From Aminobacter sp039907765 (GTDB lineage: Bacteria; Pseudomonadota; Alphaproteobacteria; Rhizobiales; Rhizobiaceae), in NCBI RefSeq assembly GCF_039907765.1, contig NZ_JARDJI010000018.1:45507-109506 (forward strand): a stretch of DNA of 64,000 nucleotides, read 5' to 3'. The position numbers and the translations under genes were made by a program. The notes under the pieces were generated by a model that saw only the letters and a program-made list of their open reading frames with translations, did no database searches and was not told where the DNA came from. Shown here piece by piece: positions 52,007-60,118 of this stretch. The stretch's first letter is position 1. Every line of letters starts with the position of its first letter.

Positions 52007-52324
52007 TCAGCGTTTGCGCCGGCGCATCTCGTCGAGATGCTTGAGGTCGAGGCCGTAGATGAAGTGCTTGTCTTCCTCGTAGTGACGGAGCATCGCAACG
52101 ATCGCCGCCGTGTTGAAGACCAGCACCAGGCCGCCGGCGACGGCGAGGATGATGCCGATAGCCGGTGTCGAGATGTAGGACCAGACGCTGAACAGCGCGA
52201 ACAGCAGTGTCGCCCACAGCACCACGACGAAGGCCACGAGGCCTGCACGGTCGCGTCCGTGCATTTTGGCGATGCGCTGGTCGAGACTCGAATCCGCGCC
52301 TTGATGAGCTAGTGTCGCTTCCAT
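52007..52324 (-). CDS. Two-helix membrane protein, first gene of the APC permease operon
   Basis: 105 residues. Two helices (AGLVAFVVVLWATLLFALFS, about 27-50, and IGIILAVAGGLVLVFNTAAI, about 56-78) and a charged C-terminal tail (YGLDLKHLDEMRRRKR). GGAGGAGGAA precedes ATG 52324. A 16-bp perfect palindrome lies 38 bp upstream. No known family recognised. Confidence 0.72.
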   Translation of the reverse strand: MEATLAHQGADSSLDQRIAKMHGRDRAGLVAFVVVLWATLLFALFSVWSYISTPAIGIILAVAGGLVLVFNTAAIVAMLRHYEEDKHFIYGLDLKHLDEMRRRKR

Positions 52325-52686
52325 TTCCTCCTCCAGGTGGCCGTTTTCGGCTTCATTGTGCGGGAAATTAATTTCCCCTGAGGAATGTCCGGCAAACTTA
52401 AATTACTGTCAAGGGATGGATGTGCGCACATGTCGCATCCGGCCCGGACGTTGCTGCGCAAAGCACTTGAATCGGCTTGGATTTTGGCAATTTCCTTTGG
52501 TGTCGGAATTTTTATCTGATAGGTCGCATTCGAGCTTGATGCAGGGATGCGAAGGGCTTCCTGAGCTCCTTCGCCGCGACCATCTGGTGCCGGCGCGGCA
52601 GAGTCGGGCGGGTCTGTAACTCGCCCCGAGGACTGCCGCGCCATCTCCGCCGCTCGCCTTTCCGGCTGGCGGCACGCGAAGCGACT
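52325..52686. other. Upstream gap of the permease operon
   Basis: This 362-bp stretch contains the 16-bp palindrome at 52362-52377 and is otherwise a relatively AT-rich leader. A weak reading frame (52356-52619, plus) is an unlikely gene: it has no family match and no ribosome site. Promoters for the permease operon are expected here. Confidence 0.5.
52362..52377. promoter_or_regulatory. Perfect 16-bp palindrome upstream of the APC permease operon
   Basis: GGGAAATTAATTTCCC is exactly self-complementary and lies 38 bp before ATG 52324. It is a strong candidate operator in an otherwise non-coding gap; no regulator gene is adjacent, so the binder is unknown. Confidence 0.6.
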
Positions 52687-53616
52687 TCAGCTTCCGGGCT
52701 TGACGGAAATGAGCACGAATTGCGTCGCCGGCGTCTCCTTCCTGGTCTTGTCGGTGACCACCAGGTAGAGCTCGTCCGACAGCCGTGCCATGCCTTCGAA
52801 ATTGTCGTTCAGCAGGTTGCTGGATCCCGGCTCGAGGTTTTCGACCTGGCATGGCTGCGCTTCCCCGCAGGACTTCGGGTCGACCACCCGCAGCCGGCCG
52901 ATGCTCGGTCCGCCCTTTTGTTCGCGCGTGCGTTCGAGCACGAGCAGGCGGCCGTCGGGCATGGGTTCGATCGCCTTGAGATTGCTGCGCTTGGGCTGGA
53001 ACGTCGCGAACGTCCAGCTGCCTCCGGCAAGGCCATGGATGGTGTGGGTGTCGCCCGGCTCTCCCTGCATCGCCTCCTCGGGCGCGGTGATGATGCCCTC
53101 GCCCGTGGCTGCGACCGCCTCGAGCCGGCTGTTCGGTTCGTTGTAACTGGCCGCGTCGGCGAGCTCGGGCGGCAACTGCACCGGGCCGAGCGGCGTGCCG
53201 TCCGGCCGGAAGCGGTGGATTGCGGGGCCGTCCTCGAAGGCGACCAGCAGTTCCGTGTCGCCGCCCTGTCCATTGTCGCCATTGACCGCGGCGAGGCCCT
53301 CCGCATTGACCACGGCGGGCGTCGTGCCGACCTTCAGCGGCACCGACAGGACGGGCTCCAGCCTGGCGATCTTGCCGCCTTCCACGTCCAGCCTGAAGTG
53401 GTGCAGGAGGCCGTCGTCGGACACCGCATAGAGCAGCTTCTCGTCGGGGTCCCAGGCAAGCCCGGAGAGTTCATTGATGGATATGCCGCCCGGTCCGGCC
53501 GCTGGCGCGGAGGTGCCGTCGAGCACGGTGAGTTCGAGCGGCTGGGCCGTGGCTGTGGGCGCGAAACCGAAGATCGAGGCGCCGACCATGAGCGCTGCGG
53601 TGATAGTCTTGATCAT
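52687..53616 (-). CDS. Secreted esterase-like/phytase-like beta-propeller protein
   Basis: 309 residues with a Sec signal (MIKTITAALMVGASIFGFAP, cleavage after TATA near residue 24). The mature part (SINELSGLAWDPDEKLLYAV, NAEGLAAVNGDNGQGG, NDNFEGMARLSDELYLVVTD) matches the phytase-like family (esterase-like activity of phytase). It is 12 bp downstream of the VTC-domain gene and likely in the same unit. Phosphate-ester cleavage would fit a polyphosphate setting, but catalytic residues are not certain. Confidence 0.82.
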   Translation of the reverse strand: MIKTITAALMVGASIFGFAPTATAQPLELTVLDGTSAPAAGPGGISINELSGLAWDPDEKLLYAVSDDGLLHHFRLDVEGGKIARLEPVLSVPLKVGTTPAVVNAEGLAAVNGDNGQGGDTELLVAFEDGPAIHRFRPDGTPLGPVQLPPELADAASYNEPNSRLEAVAATGEGIITAPEEAMQGEPGDTHTIHGLAGGSWTFATFQPKRSNLKAIEPMPDGRLLVLERTREQKGGPSIGRLRVVDPKSCGEAQPCQVENLEPGSSNLLNDNFEGMARLSDELYLVVTDKTRKETPATQFVLISVKPGS

Positions 53617-53627
53617 GTGTCTTGCTC

Positions 53628-54437
53628 CTATTGGAAATTTGCCGGCGCGACGGGCGTGCGGGCGGGAGTGCCCAGCTTGCGCAAGGCGGGCAGGAAGCGG
53701 TTGTGCTTGGTGGCTGGGTCGAGCAGTGCCGTCGCCACGCAGTATTTCGAGCAGCGCTTGGTTGGGTGCTGGTGCAGCGCCCTCAATATCCCGTCGGCGA
53801 CGCCGTTGCCGTTCGCCGACTTGGTCTCGAGGATGAAGAGGTCGTCGTCGACGGCGTGCTCGGCGGCGGCGGCGAAGAACTTCAGGCCGCTGTCGATGGT
53901 CATGCGCTCGCCGCCCTGCTTGGCCACTAGGGTCATGCGGCGGTAGCGCATGTCGATCACCCGCGACAGCGCATGCGGGAACGGCATGCCGTACTGCGCC
54001 CGGAAGACGCTGTCGACGTAGGCAAGGGCGGCGGCGTCCAGCGTGCCGAAGGTGGCCGGGTCCCGGTCGAGGCGCTTCTTGACCGTGACCCCGCGCTTGT
54101 CCTTGAGCTTGACCTCGAGGAAGCACAGGCCGGCCTCGACATAGCGGCGGATGCGTATCTTGGCCCGCTGCCGCCGGCCCTGGTGGTGGTCGAAATAGCT
54201 GCGGCGTTCGACGTCGTCGAAATAGCAGGTCTCGTAGGTGAAGGCGCGCAGGCCATCGATCTCGAGCATGTCGAAGGCGCGGGCCAGGTCGCCGGCGGCA
54301 TGCCGCAGCACGGAGCCGTCGACGACATACTTGTTGTCCAGCCGCTCCAGCATTGCGGCCTTGTCGTTCAAAGCCTTCAGGCTGATGGGAGCAAACCCTT
54401 TGGATATCAGGGCATCAGTGCTTGCGATAATGGACAT
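53628..54437 (-). CDS. VTC-domain polyphosphate polymerase-like protein
   Basis: 269 residues of the VTC/triphosphate-tunnel type: LERLDNKYVVDGSVLRHAAG near residue 31, FTYETCYFDDVERRSYFDHH, then RRQRAKIRIRRYVEAGLCFL and EVKLKDKRG, giving the basic and acidic residues that line the tunnel. Yeast Vtc4 makes polyphosphate from ATP this way. It overlaps the DUF4956 gene by 23 bp, a conserved pairing. Confidence 0.85.
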   Translation of the reverse strand: MSIIASTDALISKGFAPISLKALNDKAAMLERLDNKYVVDGSVLRHAAGDLARAFDMLEIDGLRAFTYETCYFDDVERRSYFDHHQGRRQRAKIRIRRYVEAGLCFLEVKLKDKRGVTVKKRLDRDPATFGTLDAAALAYVDSVFRAQYGMPFPHALSRVIDMRYRRMTLVAKQGGERMTIDSGLKFFAAAAEHAVDDDLFILETKSANGNGVADGILRALHQHPTKRCSKYCVATALLDPATKHNRFLPALRKLGTPARTPVAPANFQ

Positions 54438-54999
54438 TGAGCTTCGCCATTTCCGTGATGTAGTCGAGCTGCAGGACCTGGTAGGACAGCACGTCCACGC
54501 CCAGCCTTTCGGAGAGTTCGGCGCGCATGGAGGCGGGATCCGCCAGCAGCGCGAGGTTGATCTTGTCGAGCGACACCTTGGTGCCGCTGACCGACTGCAG
54601 CATCTTCGGATGATCGATCACATAGGCGCCGAGCAGGACGAAGAGCACGGTCGAGGCCACGAAGGGGACGGTCGTCCCCTGTACTGAGCAGATGACGGCG
54701 ATCGCCACGCTGCCGAAGAAATAGGTCATCTCGGTCTTGGAAAGCGGCTCCGAGCGCAGCGTGAACAGCGCCAGGATGGCAAACAGGCCGAAGCCGGCGG
54801 CCACGCCGAACTGCACCGCCGACAGCACGGTGAGCACCGCGAACACGAAGATGTTAAAGAGTGCGGCGGCGGTGACAAGTTCCTTGTCGCGATAGCGCCG
54901 GTAGTACATGCCGAACAGAAGGATCGACATGCCTGTGAGGTTCGCGCCGAAGCGTACGGCCTCGAGGGCGAGGGGGTGCTGCAACAGTTGCGCGATCAT
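54415..54999 (-). CDS. DUF4956 membrane protein, partner of the VTC-domain protein
   Basis: 194 residues. Several helices (ALFNIFVFAVLTVLSAVQFG, FGLFAILALFTLRSEPLSKT, VPFVASTVLFVLLGAYVID) and a soluble C-terminal segment (YQVLQLDYITEMAKLNVHY). The FTLRSEPLSKTEMTYFF block is typical of DUF4956. The family is commonly encoded next to VTC-domain proteins and may provide the membrane part of a polyphosphate-making complex. Confidence 0.85.
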   Translation of the reverse strand: MIAQLLQHPLALEAVRFGANLTGMSILLFGMYYRRYRDKELVTAAALFNIFVFAVLTVLSAVQFGVAAGFGLFAILALFTLRSEPLSKTEMTYFFGSVAIAVICSVQGTTVPFVASTVLFVLLGAYVIDHPKMLQSVSGTKVSLDKINLALLADPASMRAELSERLGVDVLSYQVLQLDYITEMAKLNVHYRKH

Positions 55000-55213
55000 C
55001 GACCCCTCCCCTTCCGCGAGGCGTGGCGCCGTGGCGCCTGTGTCGACATCTGTGTGGGTCGCATTTCGGTTCTCCTGACTTTCACCGCATGGCGGCGACG
55101 TCAGGAAGAACGGGCGTGCTTTGGGTCTATTCCGTCGCCGGCAAAGTATTTTGTTGTTTCAGTAAGCGGAATGAACGCAATCGGTTAGCGGGTGGTGACG
55201 CGCCAGCCGCGCA

Positions 55214-56593
55214 TCAGCCCTGGCAGATGGCGCGGCCGTTGAGCAGGCCCCAGCCATAGACCGGATCCTTGCCCGGTGCGCCGAGGTCCTCGGCGTTGCG
55301 CTGCAGGATCTTTTCGATCTCGCTGGCGGTAAGTGCCGGGTTCGATGCCTTCAGGATGGCCGCGGCGGCTGAGACGAACGGCGCGGCGAAAGACGTGCCG
55401 GTCCGCGGCTGCCCCCCCTTCACCGAGGCGGCGGTCCAGACCCGGACCCCTGGCGCGGCGATGTCGATATGCGCGCCCGAGCCGGCGCGCCTGTAAGCAT
55501 TCTTGCTCCGGTCGATCGCCGTCACCGCGATAGCCCCGTCATAGGCGGCGGGATAGAGGGGCGCCGCGCTGGGGCCGTCGTTGCCGGCTGCAGCGACCAT
55601 GAGGATGTCGCGCTGGTTGGCCTGCCGCACGGTTCTTTCCAGCAGCGGGTTGGCCGGTCCGGTGAGGCTCATGTTGATCACCTTGACGCCGCGCGACGCG
55701 AGGATGTCGATGGCGCGCACCAGATCGTAGACCGCCGACCTGTCGTCATTGCCCTTGCCGCGATGAAAGGCGTCGACGGCGATCAGTTCGCTGCCCGGCA
55801 GAAGTCCCGGCGTGCGGCTCTCCCTGGAGCCGACGAGCAGGGCAGCGACGGCCGTACCGTGCTGGCGCCCCGAAGCGGGAAGGCTGCCCTGGCCGATCCG
55901 GATCGTCTCGACCTGTCCGCCGGCGAAGGCGAGGTGGTCGCCATTGATGGCCGTGTCGATGAGGCCGATCCTGCCTCCGACCGTGCATCGGTCGACCAGG
56001 GTATCGGCCGGCGGCCAGCCGACCACGTCCCGCGCGAGGCAGAGCCCCTCGCTGCATGGTTCGGCGCCGGCCTGTTCGGGTCGATAGTAGTGGTTCAGGT
56101 CGACCACTGCACCTTGTGCCAGCGCTGCTGCGCGCGTCCGTGCCGCCTCCAGGCTTACGCCGCGGGGTATGCCGAGCCTGACGAGACCGGCGCCGCCCTC
56201 GGTCGCCAGCGCCACGCGCTCGCGCACCTCGTAGCCCTCAGCCACCAGCCTGTCCTCGGCCGCCTCGTCGAGGCCGAGCGCAACGATCTCCCGCGGCGCG
56301 TGCCGCGGCAGTTGGCGCTGCGGCGCGGGTCGGGGCTGCGGGCGGATCGCCTGGCGTCGGAAGATGGTCAGCGGATTGCCGCCGTTCCCGGCCGAAGGCC
56401 CCGTCCTGTCGGATGGGGCGCTGCCGCTGTCATCGTCGTCGTCGTCGCTATCGTCGCCGTCGTCGTCATCGGCCAATGCCTGGCCGATGCCCAGGACGGA
56501 CCCTTGCCAGGGGCCATCGATCGGCGCGCCGAAGGTTGCAAGCAGGACAGAAATCAGGGCCGCGGTCAGGCCGCTCGAAACTTGTGCAGGCAT
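55214..56593 (-). CDS. Secreted subtilisin-like (S8) serine protease with acidic linker
   Basis: 459 residues. An N-terminal signal (about 1-43) ends near QALA, followed by an Asp-rich segment (ADDDDGDDSDDDDDDSG) and a basic, Pro-rich linker. The catalytic triad is Asp in GLIDTAING, His in GRQHGTAVAALLVG and Ser in GTSFAAPFVSAAAAIL. A prodomain-like part (about 100-200) precedes it. ATG 56593 was chosen because it starts the signal. It is divergent from the ECF sigma gene. Confidence 0.88.
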   Translation of the reverse strand: MPAQVSSGLTAALISVLLATFGAPIDGPWQGSVLGIGQALADDDDGDDSDDDDDDSGSAPSDRTGPSAGNGGNPLTIFRRQAIRPQPRPAPQRQLPRHAPREIVALGLDEAAEDRLVAEGYEVRERVALATEGGAGLVRLGIPRGVSLEAARTRAAALAQGAVVDLNHYYRPEQAGAEPCSEGLCLARDVVGWPPADTLVDRCTVGGRIGLIDTAINGDHLAFAGGQVETIRIGQGSLPASGRQHGTAVAALLVGSRESRTPGLLPGSELIAVDAFHRGKGNDDRSAVYDLVRAIDILASRGVKVINMSLTGPANPLLERTVRQANQRDILMVAAAGNDGPSAAPLYPAAYDGAIAVTAIDRSKNAYRRAGSGAHIDIAAPGVRVWTAASVKGGQPRTGTSFAAPFVSAAAAILKASNPALTASEIEKILQRNAEDLGAPGKDPVYGWGLLNGRAICQG

Positions 56594-56746
56594 GGTCGGC
56601 TCCTTATCCGCAAAGGCGGCGGCAATGCAATTGTTAGCGTTCCACATAAGACTTCCGACAACCCATATCATTTCGACGGCATTTGTGCATTTTGGGGCAA
56701 CGGACGGAGGTCCGATCTATTCCCCAGACGATCAGGACAGGGCTGC

Positions 56747-57286
56747 ATGAAAGGTGACGATGTTCAGGTGAGCGACCGGCTGGTTGCCTTCCTGCCCAAT
56801 CTGCGCCGCTTCGCCATATCGTTGTGCCGCTCGCGCGATCTCGCCGACGATCTGGTGCAGGCCGCCTGCGAGCGCGCACTTGCCGGCCAGGAGCGGTTCG
56901 AGCCGGGTACGCGTTTCGATGCCTGGATGTTCCGCATCCTGCGCAACCTCTGGATCGACCACGTCCGCCGGGCAAAGACTGCGGGACCGACCGAGGACAT
57001 CACCGAAAGCCACGACATTGCCGGTGACACCGGCGAGCGCGAGGCCGAAGCCCGGCTGACGCTGAAGAGTGTCGCGGAAGCCATCGACGAACTGCCCGAC
57101 GAACACCGCGAGGTGCTGCTGCTCGTCTGCGTCGAGGATCTGTCCTACAAGGAGGCCGCCGAGGTTCTGGCCATTCCCATCGGCACGGTGATGAGCCGGC
57201 TTGCCCGCGCCCGCAAGAATCTCGCGGAAGCAGCCGGAATAAACCCCGCGGTCGACCGTTCACCCGCAAAAGGGCGAAATCCATGA
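56747..57286 (+). CDS. ECF-type RNA polymerase sigma factor
   Basis: 179 residues with sigma-2 (RSRDLADDLVQAACERALAG, DAWMFRILRNLWIDHVRRAK) and sigma-4 (LPDEHREVLLLVCVEDLSYK, IPIGTVMSRLARARKNLAEA) regions. ATG 56747 was chosen because the long upstream frame is antisense to the protease gene. It overlaps the anti-sigma gene by 4 bp. It may control the divergent protease gene and itself. Confidence 0.92.
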   Translation: MKGDDVQVSDRLVAFLPNLRRFAISLCRSRDLADDLVQAACERALAGQERFEPGTRFDAWMFRILRNLWIDHVRRAKTAGPTEDITESHDIAGDTGEREAEARLTLKSVAEAIDELPDEHREVLLLVCVEDLSYKEAAEVLAIPIGTVMSRLARARKNLAEAAGINPAVDRSPAKGRNP

Positions 57287-58044
57287 GCAGCCACAACTTC
57301 GACGACGAGACACTGATGGCCTTCGCCGACGGAGAGCTGGACGCCGAGACGTCCGCGCGCGTCGAAGCGGCCATGGAGACCGACGACGAGCTGGTGATGC
57401 GGGTGGCGAGCTTCATCGAAAGCCGCGCCCAGGCCGCGGCGGCGCTGAAGCCGCTCATCGACGAGGCCGTCCCGGAAGCGCTGACGCGCGCGGTAGAGAA
57501 GATGATCGAGGAAAAGCGAGCGTCTGAGACCGCGCCGGCACGGAAAGACAACGTCGTCGCCTTCGGCCCGGCGGCTCGGCCGGTTCGTTCGAGCTGGATA
57601 CTGCCCCTGGCGGCATCGCTGGCAGCGGCCGTGTTCGGCCTCGGCGGCTACCTTGCCGGCCAGGCGAACGCGCCGCAGCCGTCCCTCGCCTTCGCCGCCA
57701 TCGCCGATCCGGAGATGCTCAGGGTACTCGACGCCGCGCCGTCGGGCTCGCAGTCGACCGTCGCCGCAGGGGCGGTCAAGCTGGTTTCGAGCTTCCGCGA
57801 CGGCTCCGGCGCGCTCTGCCGCGAGTTCGAGCTGGCCGAGGCGGCGGGCGGGACGACCGTGACGGTGGCCTGCCGGGCGCAACAGAGCTGGTCGGTAAGG
57901 CTTGCGGTCGCGGCTGCGGCCTCGGGCGGTGCGGACTATGCGCCGGCCGGTGCGGCAGAAACGGTCGACGCCTTCCTGGCGACGATAGGCGCCGGCGCGC
58001 CGCTTTCGGAGGCGGACGAGAAGGCCGCGCTCGCCAGGCCTTGA
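57283..58044 (+). CDS. Membrane anti-sigma factor
   Basis: 253 residues. The N-terminal cytoplasmic part opens NFDDETLMAFADGELDAETS, the short anti-sigma type. A single helix lies near 103-123 (SSWILPLAASLAAAVFGLGG in the alanine-rich region), followed by a periplasmic domain of about 130 residues. ATG overlaps the sigma TGA as ATGA. The zinc-binding HxxxCxxC motif is absent. Confidence 0.88.
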   Translation: MSSHNFDDETLMAFADGELDAETSARVEAAMETDDELVMRVASFIESRAQAAAALKPLIDEAVPEALTRAVEKMIEEKRASETAPARKDNVVAFGPAARPVRSSWILPLAASLAAAVFGLGGYLAGQANAPQPSLAFAAIADPEMLRVLDAAPSGSQSTVAAGAVKLVSSFRDGSGALCREFELAEAAGGTTVTVACRAQQSWSVRLAVAAAASGGADYAPAGAAETVDAFLATIGAGAPLSEADEKAALARP

Positions 58045-58045
58045 G

Positions 58046-58693
58046 CTATCTGGCCGTGAGCTGCGGCCCGCGCTTCTTCTCGCTGGCATAGAGCGCCACC
58101 GCCATGGCGCGGTTGCGGACCCCCAGCTTGTCGTAGAGATTCTTGAGGTGATACTTCACCGTGTTCTCCGAGATCCCCGTGCGGGTGGCGATCTGCAGGT
58201 TTGTCCAGCCGTCGGCGAGCACGGCCAGGAGTTCCAGCTCGCGCACGGTCAGCCGCGACAGCGGCGTCTCGTTGATCTTGGCGACGTCGACATAGGGGAT
58301 GCAGATGCGGCCGTTGGCGACGGCCAAAAGCGTGTCGAACAATATGCAGGGATCGTCGAACTGGTAGCAGTAGCCCTGCGCCCCGAGCCGCACGCATTGC
58401 TTCAGGATGCCGATGTCGTGGTCGTTGGAGAAGATGACGATGCGGGCGGCAAGCTGGCGCCGCTGCAGCTCGGACAGCACGTCGGCAGCGTCCATGTCGG
58501 ACAGTTTCCAGCCGACTATGGCGACGTCGAAGGCGAGCTCCCCGTCGGCCACTGCCTGCACGAAAGCGTCGCCCGCCTGCACGCCCTCGGCAAAGGCGAA
58601 GCGTTCGTCGCGATCCAGAAGGTCGCGAAGGGCCGAGATCACCAGCGGATTGCGCTCGGCAATCAGAACCTTGAGCTTCTTGTTTTGCGCCAT
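58046..58693 (-). CDS. LuxR-type response regulator with degenerate receiver
   Basis: 215 residues. The receiver fold is present (KVLIAERNPLVISALRDLLD, FDVAIVGWKLSDMDAADVL, ARIVIFSNDHD) but the phosphoacceptor Asp at the end of strand 3 is replaced (VAIVGWKL in place of the usual xxxxDxxM), and the N-terminal acidic pair is A-E. The C-terminal GerE HTH is normal: LTVRELELLAVLADGWTNLQ, SENTVKYHLKNLYDKLGV. ATG 58693 starts at the receiver. It converges on the anti-sigma gene with 1 bp between stops. Confidence 0.9.
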   Translation of the reverse strand: MAQNKKLKVLIAERNPLVISALRDLLDRDERFAFAEGVQAGDAFVQAVADGELAFDVAIVGWKLSDMDAADVLSELQRRQLAARIVIFSNDHDIGILKQCVRLGAQGYCYQFDDPCILFDTLLAVANGRICIPYVDVAKINETPLSRLTVRELELLAVLADGWTNLQIATRTGISENTVKYHLKNLYDKLGVRNRAMAVALYASEKKRGPQLTAR

Positions 58694-58769
58694 GGGCTCG
58701 CCATCGAGTTCGTGCCTGGCGCATTCCACTTGAGAACGCGGGCTTGCGCCCGCGCTCCAGCGACACAAA

Positions 58770-60074
58770 TCAGTCGTAGATTCGGAATTTCGCGACCAGA
58801 TCGCGGACTTCCTCGCGCACGGCCGACTCGATCGCGGCGTTTCCGGCCTCGCCATTGGCCGCCAACCCGTCGATGACGCTCATCGTCAGGCGGCCGACCT
58901 GACGGAACTCGTCGGCCAGGAAACCGCGCGTGGTGCAGGCCGGCGTGCCGAGGCGGACGCCCGATGTGACCATCGGCCCCTGCGGGTCGAACGGGATGCC
59001 GTTCTTGTTGCAGGTGATGTGGGCGCGGCCGAGCGATGCTTCCACAGCCTTGCCTGTCAGATTCTTGCGGCGGAGATCGACCAGCATCAGATGCGTGTCG
59101 GTGCCGCCCGAGACGATGTCGACGCCGCCCTCCTGCAGCGTTTCGGCCAGCACCTTGGCGTTGGCGACGACATTCGCGGCATAGATCTTGAACTCGGGCG
59201 TGAGCGCCTCGCCGAAGGCAACCGCCTTGGCGGCGATGACGTGCATCAGCGGCCCGCCCTGCAGGCCCGGGAACACCGCGGAGTTGATCTTCTTGCCGAT
59301 CTCCTCGTCGTTGGAGAGCACCATGCCGCCGCGCGGGCCACGCAGGGTCTTGTGCGTGGTGGTGGTCACCACATGGGCATGGTCGAGCGGGTTGGGGTGC
59401 ACGCCGCCCGCAACCAGGCCGGCAAAGTGCGCCATGTCGACGAAGAGCTTGGCGCCGACCTCGTCGGCGATCTCGCGGAAAGCCTTGAAGTCGATGATGC
59501 GCGGATAGGCCGAGCCGCCGGCGAGGATCACCTTCGGCCGGTGCTTCTTGGCCAGGTCGCGCACCTCGTCCATGTCGATGCGATGGGTATCGGTGCGCAC
59601 GCCGTAGGACACGACGTTGAACCACTTGCCCGACTGGTTGACCGGCGCGCCGTGGGTGAGATGCCCGCCGGCGGCGAGGTTGAGACCGAGGAAGGTGTCG
59701 CCCGGCTGCATCAGGGCCATGAACACCGACTGGTTGGCCTGGCTGCCGGAATTCGGCTGCACGTTGGCGAAGCTGCAGTTGAACATAGCCTTGGCGCGCT
59801 CGCGGGCGAGATCCTCGACCTCGTCGACATACTGGCAGCCGCCATAGTAGCGGCGGCCGGGATAGCCCTCGGCATATTTGTTGGTCAGCACGGAGCCCTG
59901 TGCTTCCAGTACCGCCTTGGAGACGATGTTCTCCGAGGCGATCAGTTCGATCTCGTCGCGCTGGCGGTTGAGCTCGCGACCGATCGCGTCGGCCACGGCG
60001 GGGTCGGCCTGGGCCACGCCAGTGCGGAAGAAGTGGCGGGGGCTGCCGATGCCGGGTCTGGTTGGGATGTTCAT
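58770..60074 (-). CDS. glyA: Serine hydroxymethyltransferase
   Basis: 434 residues. PLP-dependent interconversion of serine plus THF with glycine plus methylene-THF. IELIASENIVSKAVLEAQGS near residue 43, NKYAEGYPGRRYYGGCQYVD, and the PLP Lys in TTTTHKTLRGPRGG are typical. ATG 60074 was chosen because the upstream frame overlaps ppc. Links the folate C1 pool, charged by the demethylases at 5.6-12.3 kb, to serine and glycine. Confidence 0.96.
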   Translation of the reverse strand: MNIPTRPGIGSPRHFFRTGVAQADPAVADAIGRELNRQRDEIELIASENIVSKAVLEAQGSVLTNKYAEGYPGRRYYGGCQYVDEVEDLARERAKAMFNCSFANVQPNSGSQANQSVFMALMQPGDTFLGLNLAAGGHLTHGAPVNQSGKWFNVVSYGVRTDTHRIDMDEVRDLAKKHRPKVILAGGSAYPRIIDFKAFREIADEVGAKLFVDMAHFAGLVAGGVHPNPLDHAHVVTTTTHKTLRGPRGGMVLSNDEEIGKKINSAVFPGLQGGPLMHVIAAKAVAFGEALTPEFKIYAANVVANAKVLAETLQEGGVDIVSGGTDTHLMLVDLRRKNLTGKAVEASLGRAHITCNKNGIPFDPQGPMVTSGVRLGTPACTTRGFLADEFRQVGRLTMSVIDGLAANGEAGNAAIESAVREEVRDLVAKFRIYD

Positions 60075-60118
60075 TGGGCTCCTCCTGAGGGCGCGAACGG
60101 GCGCCTGAAATTTCGTGG

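Noticed and set aside
52356..52619. 87-codon plus-strand frame in the permease operon gap
   Set aside because: No ribosome site, no motif, contains the 16-bp operator-like palindrome, and reads through likely promoter sequence.
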